Shown here: positions 27,990-35,422 of the stretch, one piece after another
How the letters are laid out: every line of letters begins with the position of its first letter
Numbering within the stretch: the stretch's first letter is position 1
Assembly (NCBI RefSeq): GCF_000526215.1
Contig: NZ_JAFQ01000004.1
Location: 7,502,001 to 7,566,000 of the forward strand
Direction of reading: 5' to 3'
DNA from: Nocardia sp. BMG51109
Lineage (GTDB): Bacteria > Actinomycetota > Actinomycetes > Mycobacteriales > Mycobacteriaceae
Length of the DNA: 64,000 nt
The notes under the pieces: generated by a model
What the model was told of the DNA's origin: nothing
Database searches by the model: none
The model's input: the letters and a program-made list of their open reading frames with translations, nothing else
Program-made: the position numbers and the translations under genes

Positions 27990-28473
27990 GTGCTTCCGGC
28001 CGTTCCGGCCGGACTCCATTGCGGCCTGGAGTTCGCGCGGGACTCGCAGCCCAGCAAGGACGTGCTTCCGGCCGTTCCGGCCGGACTCCATTGCGGCGTG
28101 CGGGTCGGGATGTCGGCGATCATCTTCGCCGAGTACCAGTCGAGCGTGCTTCCGGCCGTTCCGGCCGGACTCCATTGCGGCGTGCGGGTCGGGGGTTCCG
28201 ATGGCCGTGCGTGAGCGCGTGCTTCCGGCCGTTCCGGCCGGACTCCATTGCGGCGACCAGATGGTCCGGGCGCTCACGGGCTGCCCGATGTGCTTCCGGC
28301 CGTTCCGGCCGGACTCCATTGCGGCAAGAACAGAGTCGAGATCGAGACCGCTCGCGCGTACGTGTGCTTCCGGCCGTTCCGGCCGGACTCCATTGCGGCT
28401 TCGTCTCGTCGATGTTCTTCGCGGTGTGGTCGATGACGTGCTTCCGGCCGTTCCGGCCGGACTCCATTGCGCG
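27990..28473 (+). CRISPR. CRISPR array 4 (7 repeats, 6 spacers)
   Basis: Repeats start at 27990, 28062, 28146, 28219, 28290, 28364 and 28438. They are of the GCGGC-ending form with the TTC loop; the last one ends GCGCG. Spacers are 36, 48, 37, 35, 38 and 38 bp. The 48-bp spacer is unusually long, and it and the next spacer both begin GTGCGGGTCGGG. No cas genes adjoin, but the repeats are close to those of array 2, so the I-G effector should process it. Confidence 0.95.
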
Positions 28474-28520
28474 AATGCCGAAGCGGCACATGCGGCAGAC
28501 GCTCGCCCCGGCAGCAATAG

Positions 28521-28556
28521 AGCAGCCCTCCTCCGGGTGCCCGGAGGAGGGCTGCT
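28521..28556. terminator. perfect 17-bp stem terminator
   Basis: AGCAGCCCTCCTCCGGG, two loop bases TG, then the exact complement. The 17-bp stem lies 12 bp after the stop of the DUF397 gene (reading leftward) and about 50 bp beyond array 4, so it can end transcription from both sides. Confidence 0.85.
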
Positions 28557-28568
28557 ACCAATCTGCTA

Positions 28569-28778
28569 TTACAGCGACGAGTCGAATTCTCCGCTCGCCA
28601 CGCCTGCGCTGAAAGCGTCCCACTCGCCGGGTGTGAAGACCAGCGCCGGGCCTGTCAGGTTCTTCGAGTCACGGAGGCCGACCATGCCCTCGTCGAGAAA
28701 AGCGACCTCGACACAGTCTTGGCTACCTCCGCTATGGCTGCTCTTGAACCACTGGGCCGTGGACAGATCAACGCTCAC
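28569..28778 (-). CDS. DUF397 domain protein
   Basis: A 69-residue DUF397 protein (WFKSSHSGGSQDCVEVAFL...VGLRDSKN...GPALVFTPGEWDAFSAGV). Such proteins are partners of the XRE-DUF5753 regulators in actinobacteria and may act as their antitoxin- or ligand-like component. Its start overlaps the end of the regulator gene (28775-28778, GTGA-type overlap), so the two are made together. Confidence 0.9.
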   Translation of the reverse strand: MSVDLSTAQWFKSSHSGGSQDCVEVAFLDEGMVGLRDSKNLTGPALVFTPGEWDAFSAGVASGEFDSSL

Positions 28779-29653
28779 CTTGCGAACTCCCTTGCTTGCT
28801 CACGCAGCAGACGCCTGCTGTCTTGCACGCCCAACGCTACCTCCCGCAGGCCGACGTGCGCGCTCCGATACCGCTCCACGAGTTCGGGGTCATCGAAATA
28901 CATGGCACCCGTGTACCCTTCGGCGTACACCACAGGCGGTTCGATCGGCTCTCCGTCTGCGGAACGGGGGAAGTCCAGGATGGTGAACGGTCCAGTCAGA
29001 TCGCCCATCGGTACACCGGCCTTGAACGGCAGTATGCGGATCGTGATGTTCGACCGGGCACTCACGTCCGCCAGGTGCCTGAGCTGCGCCTCCATTATCC
29101 GTCGACTCCCGATCATCCTGTGCAGCGCCGACTCATCCAGGATCACCTCGATCGGCACAGGGTCTGCCTTCTTTGTCAGCATGACCTGGCGACGTATACG
29201 CATCTCGACACGTCGCGCGATCTCGCCATCCGATTCGGATGGATGCGCAAGCCGGGTCAGCGTTCGAGCATAGTCCGGCGTTTGCAGCAGACCGGGCACC
29301 AGTTCCTGGAAGGAGGTCAGTCTGACGGCTCCGGCCTCCAGACCCATGTACACGTCGAAGTTCAACGGGATCAGATCCCCGTACTGGTGCCACCAGTTCT
29401 TGTTATTCCCTTGCTGCGCAAGCCCTTTCAACGCCTCGGTAGTCGTGGCGTCGGCTCCGCAGACTCGGCAGATGGCCTCGATGTCCCAGAGCCTGATGCG
29501 GTCGGCGGTGCCCGTTTCGAGACGCTGCACAGTGGTAGCGCCGCGCTCGATACGACGTGCCAGTTCGGCGATCGTGAACCCCGCCGCCTGGCGCAATTCC
29601 CGCAAGTACCGTCCGAGCTGGCGACGAGGGAGTGTCGGACCGATATCCACCAT
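28775..29653 (-). CDS. XRE-family regulator with DUF5753 (Scr1-type)
   Basis: A 292-residue DNA-binding protein. The N-terminal helix-turn-helix covers about residues 12-70 (LGRYLRELRQAAGFTIAELARRI...TTVQRLETG); the rest is the DUF5753 part (LVPGLLQTPDYARTL, RIRRQVML, ILDESALHR, NITIRILPF, VVYAEGYTGAMYFDDPE), typical of Streptomyces/Nocardia developmental regulators paired with DUF397. Length and start fit the family. It is divergent from the unknown gene at 29983. Confidence 0.92.
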   Translation of the reverse strand: MVDIGPTLPRRQLGRYLRELRQAAGFTIAELARRIERGATTVQRLETGTADRIRLWDIEAICRVCGADATTTEALKGLAQQGNNKNWWHQYGDLIPLNFDVYMGLEAGAVRLTSFQELVPGLLQTPDYARTLTRLAHPSESDGEIARRVEMRIRRQVMLTKKADPVPIEVILDESALHRMIGSRRIMEAQLRHLADVSARSNITIRILPFKAGVPMGDLTGPFTILDFPRSADGEPIEPPVVYAEGYTGAMYFDDPELVERYRSAHVGLREVALGVQDSRRLLREQAREFAR

Positions 29654-29982
29654 GACGACCTGCTTTCTCTGGATGCGGCCACCCGGATCCGTGGATGGCC
29701 GCTCGAGGACCTATGGACGACGTGCTCGGACTTCTGATGAATCTCAATGGATTATCCATTTTCCGTCGTCCCCTGTCAGCCGATCCGCTGTGCTGGGCGA
29801 TAGCAGCCAGAATGCCGTCGAGCTGGAAAGTCTCAGCAGCAGACGGTCTTCTGCCCCCAGGACAGGCCACGCAGGCCGCGCGGAACAGCTTGCACATCTG
29901 CGTAGCTCGTCGATGACAGCGGGGTTGCCGGACTTTTCTGGCGGCTGCTCAGAACCCACATCCATCGACTGGGAGCCGAACG
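29654..29982. other. intergenic region between divergent genes
   Basis: This 329-bp region should carry the promoters of the XRE and the 29983 genes. I see a small AT-rich patch near 29745-29770 (ATGGATTATCCATTTTCC) and no open frame with credible codon use. Confidence 0.45.
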
Positions 29983-30570
29983 ATGACAGCCGATCAAGCA
30001 ACACAGCCGGACAAGCCGGCGGGACAAGACAACAACCGGCCGGCGGCAGTCGGCTTCGTGCGCAACGACGTGTCCGGACTGGATTCACCCCGTCATGCGC
30101 TCGCATTGCGCCGCCATTCCGAGCAGTTGGGATACCGGTATCTGTACACGATCAGGCCGCCCGAGTATGCCGATCCGATCGAGTACGCCCTGAACTTCGT
30201 GGTCGGCATGAAGCTGGCCGCCGTAGTGGTATTCGACCTGGCGACGGTCGACCACTCCCCCGCGCGAGTGTGCGAGGTGTGCGACCTCGAAACCGTGTGC
30301 CCGCCGGAGACATGGGCTCGGGTCGCGCTGGGTGACCCGGACGCGCACGGGTTCCCGGACCGTCCCCTGTCGGTAGAGGAAGCGGTCCGGACCATGCAGC
30401 TGCACCTCGACTGCTCCGCTCAGCGGTGCCCGCGCAAGTCGACCGCATTCAATCGGCTGGTGGCCGCCGGGCGGCTGACACCACCGGCCACGACCGCTGC
30501 CGAACGTGCCCGAGAGCGTGGGGCTCCCCTGTCCGTGCCGGGTGCCGTCACGGCGTCACCGGCCACGTAA
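29983..30570 (+). CDS. hypothetical protein, resolvase-like N-terminal pattern
   Basis: A 195-residue protein beginning MTADQATQPDKPAGQ. After a polar leader, AVGFVRNDVSGLDSP...ALRRHSEQLGYRYLYTIRP and AAVVVFDLATVD look like the first beta-alpha-beta units of a serine-recombinase catalytic domain, but the essential serine and arginines are not evident and no DNA-binding half follows. It also has cysteines in RVCEVCDLETVCP and a second pair DCSAQRCP. Families of this type recur next to XRE-DUF397 genes in Nocardia; the function is not known. The ATG follows GGGAGCCGAACG. Confidence 0.6.
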   Translation: MTADQATQPDKPAGQDNNRPAAVGFVRNDVSGLDSPRHALALRRHSEQLGYRYLYTIRPPEYADPIEYALNFVVGMKLAAVVVFDLATVDHSPARVCEVCDLETVCPPETWARVALGDPDAHGFPDRPLSVEEAVRTMQLHLDCSAQRCPRKSTAFNRLVAAGRLTPPATTAAERARERGAPLSVPGAVTASPAT

Positions 30571-30584
30571 TCCACTTGCGGCCA

Positions 30585-31052
30585 ATGGAATCCGCCGGGG
30601 ATGGCGAGCACAGGACGGAGATCGACGGATTGCGGGCCGTATGGCGTCCCACCCACGACATCGGCAGAGAGATCGAGGTCATGGCCGTGCACGACACCGG
30701 CGAGAACCCGGTGATCGACGTGACATTCGCGCCGGACACCGATCTGGCCGACGCCCGTGAACATCGGCCGAACTGGAATCGCCTGTGGGACAAGGTGAGG
30801 CGTGAGTTCTGGACCGAGTGCACCCTACCTACCGGAGCGCGAAGCGAAGGGGCACAACCGGACCCCGGAAGCTACATGCAGTGGGCGATCGTGACCACGG
30901 TCGGCTCCTGCGGCAACCACGACGGTCCGTGCCCGACCGGTGTCTGGGGTCCGTACAACAGCTTGACCGAGGCGGAATCGGCCGCCACGTGCATGTCGGC
31001 GGGCCACAGCCCGCACATCGTTCCGCACTGGCCGCGCCGCTATCAGCGGTAG
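30585..31052 (+). CDS. hypothetical protein
   Basis: A 155-residue protein, start chosen at MESAGDGEHRTEIDG; earlier in-frame codons overlap the previous gene in an arginine-rich shadow. I recognise no domain. It contains GREIEVMAVHDTGENP, a tryptophan-rich RPNWNRLWDKVRREFW and a C-terminal cysteine/histidine part (SCGNHDGPCPTGVWGPYNS, CMSAGHSPH), which might bind a metal. It follows the previous gene after 14 bp and is probably co-transcribed. Confidence 0.55.
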   Translation: MESAGDGEHRTEIDGLRAVWRPTHDIGREIEVMAVHDTGENPVIDVTFAPDTDLADAREHRPNWNRLWDKVRREFWTECTLPTGARSEGAQPDPGSYMQWAIVTTVGSCGNHDGPCPTGVWGPYNSLTEAESAATCMSAGHSPHIVPHWPRRYQR

Positions 31053-31165
31053 AGGTCCCGCCTCTACCGCCCAGCCCAGGCCCGCCGGCTGAGCTTCGCA
31101 CACCGAAGCCGTCGGCGGAGTTCGACAGTTTCTCAACAACGAATCCAAAGGTACTGAACCGCCTC

Positions 31166-31774
31166 ATGGAACAAGTGACAGCGATCCGATATCCGAGCGT
31201 GGGTACGATCCGCTCCCTGTTGATCACGATGCTCGCGGCGCGCGCTCAGGACGTATCGCCGATACATACCGTGCACGTGTGGGGCTTCGCGTGCTCCGAC
31301 CTCGACGCCGGCGAGGGCCGCGAGGTCGGCCGAATCGTGCTCGTACCCGAGCAGATCGGTCGCACCACACCCGTGCTGGACTGGGGCGAACAGTTGTGCC
31401 GGCGGATGCCCGGCACGTGGGGATTCGGGTTCGCTTACTTCGGATGGGTCGAAGCGTTCGACCCCGAGCACCCGATACCTGAAGATTTGCGGCGCGCATT
31501 CGACGAGGGCCGGATGACGGAGCGACCGGAGGCCGAACAGGTATACGCAGCACACGTTTTCGATGCTCGTGGGATGTCGTACGCCTCGTACCTTCCGGCG
31601 CACTCGTCGGGACTGGATGTCGTGACCGATGACGACGACACCCGAGACCGCGTGGACGATATGGTGGCGCTGTTTCGCGATGGGTCATTGTGTGCGGAAG
31701 TATGGGCGACCGCACTCACCTTGGACTCCGCCGGAAACGCCGACGTTCTCGAGCGGCTCCTCACCATCGAGTGA
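31166..31774 (+). CDS. hypothetical protein
   Basis: A 202-residue acidic protein starting MEQVTAIRYPSVGTIRSLL. Soluble; regular segments such as TVHVWGFACSDLD, GRIVLVPEQIG and WGFGFAYFGWVEAF are beta-rich. I do not know the family. It is the third gene in the plus-strand set 29983-31774 and ends shortly before leader 5. Codon use is ordinary, which supports a real gene. Confidence 0.6.
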   Translation: MEQVTAIRYPSVGTIRSLLITMLAARAQDVSPIHTVHVWGFACSDLDAGEGREVGRIVLVPEQIGRTTPVLDWGEQLCRRMPGTWGFGFAYFGWVEAFDPEHPIPEDLRRAFDEGRMTERPEAEQVYAAHVFDARGMSYASYLPAHSSGLDVVTDDDDTRDRVDDMVALFRDGSLCAEVWATALTLDSAGNADVLERLLTIE

Positions 31775-31877
31775 AACACACCTGACAACAAGGCATTTTC
31801 GCCATACGACGTTGTCTGGCGACACTACCAACCGGTTCTGGGCGCCGCGGCGGATCGTGTCGCAGCCGCATCCCGGG

Positions 31878-32154
31878 CCGGTACATTGGCAACACTGCCT
31901 CCACTCCGTGCGGCCTCCACGATGTCTCGCATGCTGAGGTCAGCCCGCCCGCCCGTGCTCATTGACAACTCGACAGCGGAACCGTTCTTGCGAGCGGTCA
32001 AGTGACATCTCGACACGCTTGCACCACTCGCATACAGGTCACAGGCACTCTCGGTCGAAACTCCCAAAGTATTTCCGGGCGTGTCGGATACCAATCTGCC
32101 CACCGCTCGCAACAGACCGTATCGGCAGGTCAAGCCTGCCAAAATTCGGGAGCC
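31878..32154 (+). promoter_or_regulatory. CRISPR leader 5
   Basis: The most divergent of the five leaders. It keeps CCGGTACATTGG at the start, has a ~55-bp insertion before GCTCATTGACAACTCGACAGC, and retains TGCGAGCGGT (31989-31998), ACCACTCGCA (32023-32032) and ACCGCTCGCA (32102-32111), 43 bp before the first repeat. TTGACA at 31961 is a good -35-like hexamer. Confidence 0.7.
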
Positions 32155-32471
32155 GTGCTTCCGGTCATCCCGGCCGGACTCCATTGAGGACAGCCGACCA
32201 TGGTGAACGAGGAAGGTCCACCAGACGTGCTTCCGGCCGGACTCCATTGCGGGGTCCAGCACCTCGAAAACGTGATAGAGGTCGGCACCGTGCTTCCGGC
32301 CGTCCCGGCCGGACCCCATTGCGGGACGCATGTCGGCGGAGACGGTGACACGGGCACACTCGTGCTTCCGGCCGTTCCGGCCGGACTCTATTGCAGCACC
32401 TCGTCGCCAGTACCCTCGGGCGCCTCCGGCACACCGTACTTCTGGCCGTTCCGGCCGGACTCCATTGCGGC
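32155..32471 (+). CRISPR. CRISPR array 5, degenerate (5 repeats, 4 spacers)
   Basis: Repeats start at 32155, 32227, 32290, 32362 and 32436. Every one deviates from the consensus: the first has GGTCATCCC and ends TTGAGG; the second lacks 9 bp of the centre (GTGCTTCCGGCCGGACTCC, 27 bp long), which removes the hairpin; the third has GACCCCATT; the fourth CTATTGCAG; the fifth starts GTACTTCTGG. Spacers are 36, 36, 36 and 38 bp. Even the leader-proximal repeat is mutated, which indicates that no new spacer has been added for long. 218 bp without a gene follow. Confidence 0.9.
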
Positions 32472-32689
32472 ATCCGGTATCGGTGCATGAATCCGTGGTG
32501 TCGAGACCAACACGCCGACACGACACGCCGATACCTGGCTGGACCATTGACCGTCAGGAAATACGGGCGGCGTTGTGCGAGAAGCGAAATGCATTACTTC
32601 CCGGTCGGCGTTGTTTCGCATCTTCGATCTCGGATCGGCGGTTGGGCCATGTCCGTGTTGCTCGAGTTCGTTGTGGGGCGGGGCGTCGC

Positions 32690-33502
32690 TCAGCGGAGTC
32701 CGGCGAAGAGGTCGGTTTCCTGGGCGGGGGCCGCCGCGACACGGTTGTAGTGGCGGACGAAGGTTTCGGTGGCGAAGATCATCTGTTGCAGTTCGGAAGG
32801 CATCCGCAAGAACGGCACGCTGTCACTCTGGCTGCCGTGCGCCTCCAGCGCCTTGACCTTGCGCTGGGTGTAGGAGGCCACGTCCACGACCGTGGTGATC
32901 TGATCCATCGGCGTGCCGAAGTTCTCCGGCGGATCGAAGTCGATAATGCCCTGTGCTCGTAGAGCTTTGAACATCTCGAGGGAGCTTTCGCGCGGAATCG
33001 CGGTGTAGTAGAGCTTGTCCGGGATATCGGTTGCCGCTGCCGCGGCCAGCGCGACGCGGTTGGCCTGGATATGGTCGGGGTGGCCGTAGTTGCCGTTTTC
33101 GTCATACGTGACGACCACCTGGGGGCGGTACTGCCGCATGAGGTCCGCGAGCCGTGCGGCCGCCTGCTCGACGGGGATGTTCCAGAAGGCATCGGGGTCG
33201 TGGTTGGCGTCCCAGCCGTCCATTCCCGAGTCGCGATAGCCGAGCAGCTCGACGTGCTCGATGCCCAGTAGTGCCGCCGACTCCTGGAGTTCCGAAAGCC
33301 GTTGTGCCCGTACCGCATTCACGTCATGGCCAGGCTCGCCGGGCTTGATCCCGCCGGGCGCATCGCCCTGCTCGCCGTTGGTGCAGGTCACCAGGACCGT
33401 CCGGATACCGTCGGCGGCGTACCGCGCGAGAACCCCACCGGTGCCGAGAACTTCGTCGTCCGGATGGGCGTGTACGGCCATGATCGTCAGTCGGTCGGCC
33501 AT
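32690..33502 (-). CDS. PIG-L family zinc deacetylase (MshB/Mca-like)
   Basis: A 270-residue protein with the AHPDDE motif (residues about 9-14) and GHPDH near residue 135, the zinc ligands of LmbE/PIG-L amidases. NGEQGDAPGG and LGYRDSGM are typical of the mycothiol deacetylase/mycothiol-conjugate amidase branch in actinobacteria, but a specific substrate cannot be given. The ATG for MADRLTIMAVHAHPDDE is used; a start 9 codons upstream exists. Divergent from the TetR gene. Confidence 0.88.
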   Translation of the reverse strand: MADRLTIMAVHAHPDDEVLGTGGVLARYAADGIRTVLVTCTNGEQGDAPGGIKPGEPGHDVNAVRAQRLSELQESAALLGIEHVELLGYRDSGMDGWDANHDPDAFWNIPVEQAAARLADLMRQYRPQVVVTYDENGNYGHPDHIQANRVALAAAAATDIPDKLYYTAIPRESSLEMFKALRAQGIIDFDPPENFGTPMDQITTVVDVASYTQRKVKALEAHGSQSDSVPFLRMPSELQQMIFATETFVRHYNRVAAAPAQETDLFAGLR

Positions 33503-33697
33503 CGGACCCCACTTGTCTGCGCTCGGCAATTCGATGCTCTCACTCTACGGATGAACACCGACACCCCAGCGGTGATTCCGCCTGCCGCAGAATCCAACAG
33601 CCGGCGCACCCTGCGCGCGAAATCTGCTCCTGCGGAGAGTGGGCGGGCCGATCTCGGGACGTGTGACACCGGCGGCAACCGTACCCGGCCGACTAGT

Positions 33698-33720
33698 TGA
33701 CCAATTTTCAAATTTGGTCA
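33698..33720. promoter_or_regulatory. palindromic operator before the TetR gene
   Basis: TGACCAA...TTGGTCA with an AT-rich centre (TTTTCAAAT), 13 bp before the TetR start. It is the only AT-rich palindrome in this area and is placed as expected for autoregulation of the TetR gene and its downstream LLM gene. Confidence 0.65.
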
Positions 33721-33733
33721 TATAGTCATATTC

Positions 33734-34450
33734 ATGTCTCCCGGAGCCCGTGCCCACACCGATGCGGCCCGTCATCGCCGGGCCGAGCACCTGCTCGACG
33801 TCGCTGCGGAGTTGCTGCTACGGCTCGGCTACCGGCGCGTGACCGTCGACGACATCGCCGGCCGGGCGGGGGTCGGGAAGGGCACCGTCTACCTGCATTA
33901 CAAGACGAGAGACGAGCTGTTGCTCGCAGTTCTGCACCGTGAGGTCGTGCGCTCCATGGACCAACTCGTCACGGCGCTGCGCGAGGACATGACGACGATC
34001 GCGCTGCATCGGCTGACCGAGGTCCATTTCCTCGGCGTGATGCGGCGGCCACTGCTGCGGGCGCTGTACACCAGCGACCCGGACGTGCTCGGCAAGCTCG
34101 CCACCGAGTTGCATGACAGCCAGGGCTTTCGCCACCACGACATATTCGACGACTACTTGCATCTGCTGGCCGATCACGGGCTGTTACGTGATGACCTCTC
34201 GATCGACGAGATCTCCTACGGCTATCACGCGGTCCTGCACGGCTACCTGAGCGAAGACGCCTACGACCGTGGCGCACACGACATTTCGCTGGAGCACAAG
34301 GCGCGATTGCTGGCCACCACCGTGCATCGGACCTTCGAACCTCCGAGGGTGTCGCCCGAGGCCATTCAGAAGATCGGCGAGCGAGCGGTCTGCTTGTTCG
34401 CCGAGGCAGCCGACCGAGGCCGCGAACACCTCCACCCGACGACCACCTGA
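33734..34450 (+). CDS. TetR/AcrR-family transcriptional regulator
   Basis: A 238-residue TetR protein. HTH at about residues 20-65 (LLDVAAELLLRLGYRRVTVDDIAGRAGVGKGTVYLHYKTRDEL, in pieces). The rest is helical ligand-binding. Its stop lies 9 bp before the LLM oxidoreductase start, which suggests one operon and control of that enzyme by a substrate. The upstream palindrome at 33698-33720 is the likely operator. Confidence 0.92.
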   Translation: MSPGARAHTDAARHRRAEHLLDVAAELLLRLGYRRVTVDDIAGRAGVGKGTVYLHYKTRDELLLAVLHREVVRSMDQLVTALREDMTTIALHRLTEVHFLGVMRRPLLRALYTSDPDVLGKLATELHDSQGFRHHDIFDDYLHLLADHGLLRDDLSIDEISYGYHAVLHGYLSEDAYDRGAHDISLEHKARLLATTVHRTFEPPRVSPEAIQKIGERAVCLFAEAADRGREHLHPTTT

Positions 34451-34459
34451 AGGAACAGC

Positions 34460-35383
34460 ATGTACATCGGAACCCTGATCTACGAGCAGGGCGCCACCGT
34501 GACCGATCTGGTGGAACGCGCTCGCACCGCGGCCGGCACGGGGATGCGCAGCGTCTGGCTGGGCCAGGACTCCGGCTGGGACGCGCTCACCGCGGCCGCC
34601 GTGATCGGCCGGGAGGTCCCGGCGGTCGACGTGGGAACGGCGGTCGTTCCCACCTATCCACGGCACCCGCTGATGCTGGCCGGCCAAGCCCTGACGGCGC
34701 AATCCGCCATCGGCTCCCGGTTGACTGTGGGCATCGGTGTCAGCCATCCGCACATCGTCGAGGGGCGATTCGGTTACTCGTTCGAGCGTCCGGCGCGGCA
34801 TCTGCGGGAGTATCTGCAGGTGTTGATGCCACTGCTACACGGCGACAGTGTGTCCTTCACCAGTGAGCGCCTCACGGCCGCAGGGAAGATCGACGTCCCG
34901 CGGCCACCGACCCCCTCGGTGCTGATCGGCGCCCTGGGGCCGACAATGCTGAGCATCGCCGGGGAGCTGGCCGATGGCACGGTGACCACATGGATCGGGC
35001 CGTCGGCCTTGGACAGTCACGTCGTTCCGCATATCACCCGCTCCGCCGAAGCCGCGGGCCGCCCGGCACCCAGAGTGGTGGCATGCCTGTTCGTCGGTGT
35101 CACCGACGACGAGGCCGCCCTCAGAACCTCGCTCGCCGACCGCTACCGGGCGGTGAGCACGATCGCCAGCTATCGCACCGCGATGGACCGCGAGGGTGTG
35201 AGCGGACCGGAACACACCGCGATTCTCGGCGATGACAACACCGTCGAACGGCAGATTCGAAGCCTCTTCGACGCGGGAGCGACGGAACTGGTCGCGATGC
35301 CCGTCGGCACCGAAGCGGAGCAAGCACGCACGGCGGACCTGCTGGGCACCCTCACGAGCCGCAGGCGACCGGGCGGGCGGTAA
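34460..35383 (+). CDS. LLM-class F420-dependent oxidoreductase
   Basis: A 307-residue luciferase-like barrel protein. SVWLGQDSGWDAL, VVPTYPRHPLMLAGQALTAQ, GIGVSHPHIVE and the C-terminal ATELVAMPVG fit the actinobacterial F420-dependent group. It probably transfers hydride between F420 and an unknown substrate. AAGGAACAGC before the ATG is the ribosome site. It follows the TetR gene directly. Confidence 0.87.
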   Translation: MYIGTLIYEQGATVTDLVERARTAAGTGMRSVWLGQDSGWDALTAAAVIGREVPAVDVGTAVVPTYPRHPLMLAGQALTAQSAIGSRLTVGIGVSHPHIVEGRFGYSFERPARHLREYLQVLMPLLHGDSVSFTSERLTAAGKIDVPRPPTPSVLIGALGPTMLSIAGELADGTVTTWIGPSALDSHVVPHITRSAEAAGRPAPRVVACLFVGVTDDEAALRTSLADRYRAVSTIASYRTAMDREGVSGPEHTAILGDDNTVERQIRSLFDAGATELVAMPVGTEAEQARTADLLGTLTSRRRPGGR

Positions 35384-35422
35384 TGGAGCCGGCATGGTGG
35401 ATCCGAAGAATCCGCCTCCAGT

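Noticed and set aside
28521..28556. Possible attachment site or integron-type element
   Set aside because: A perfect hairpin directly after a stop codon is best explained as a terminator; no recombinase gene adjoins.
29983..30570. Functional serine recombinase
   Set aside because: Only the first fold elements are suggested; catalytic Ser/Arg set and DNA-binding part are not seen.
15899..32471. Self-targeting spacers against genes in this window
   Set aside because: No match was noticed by eye, but this was not an exhaustive comparison on both strands.
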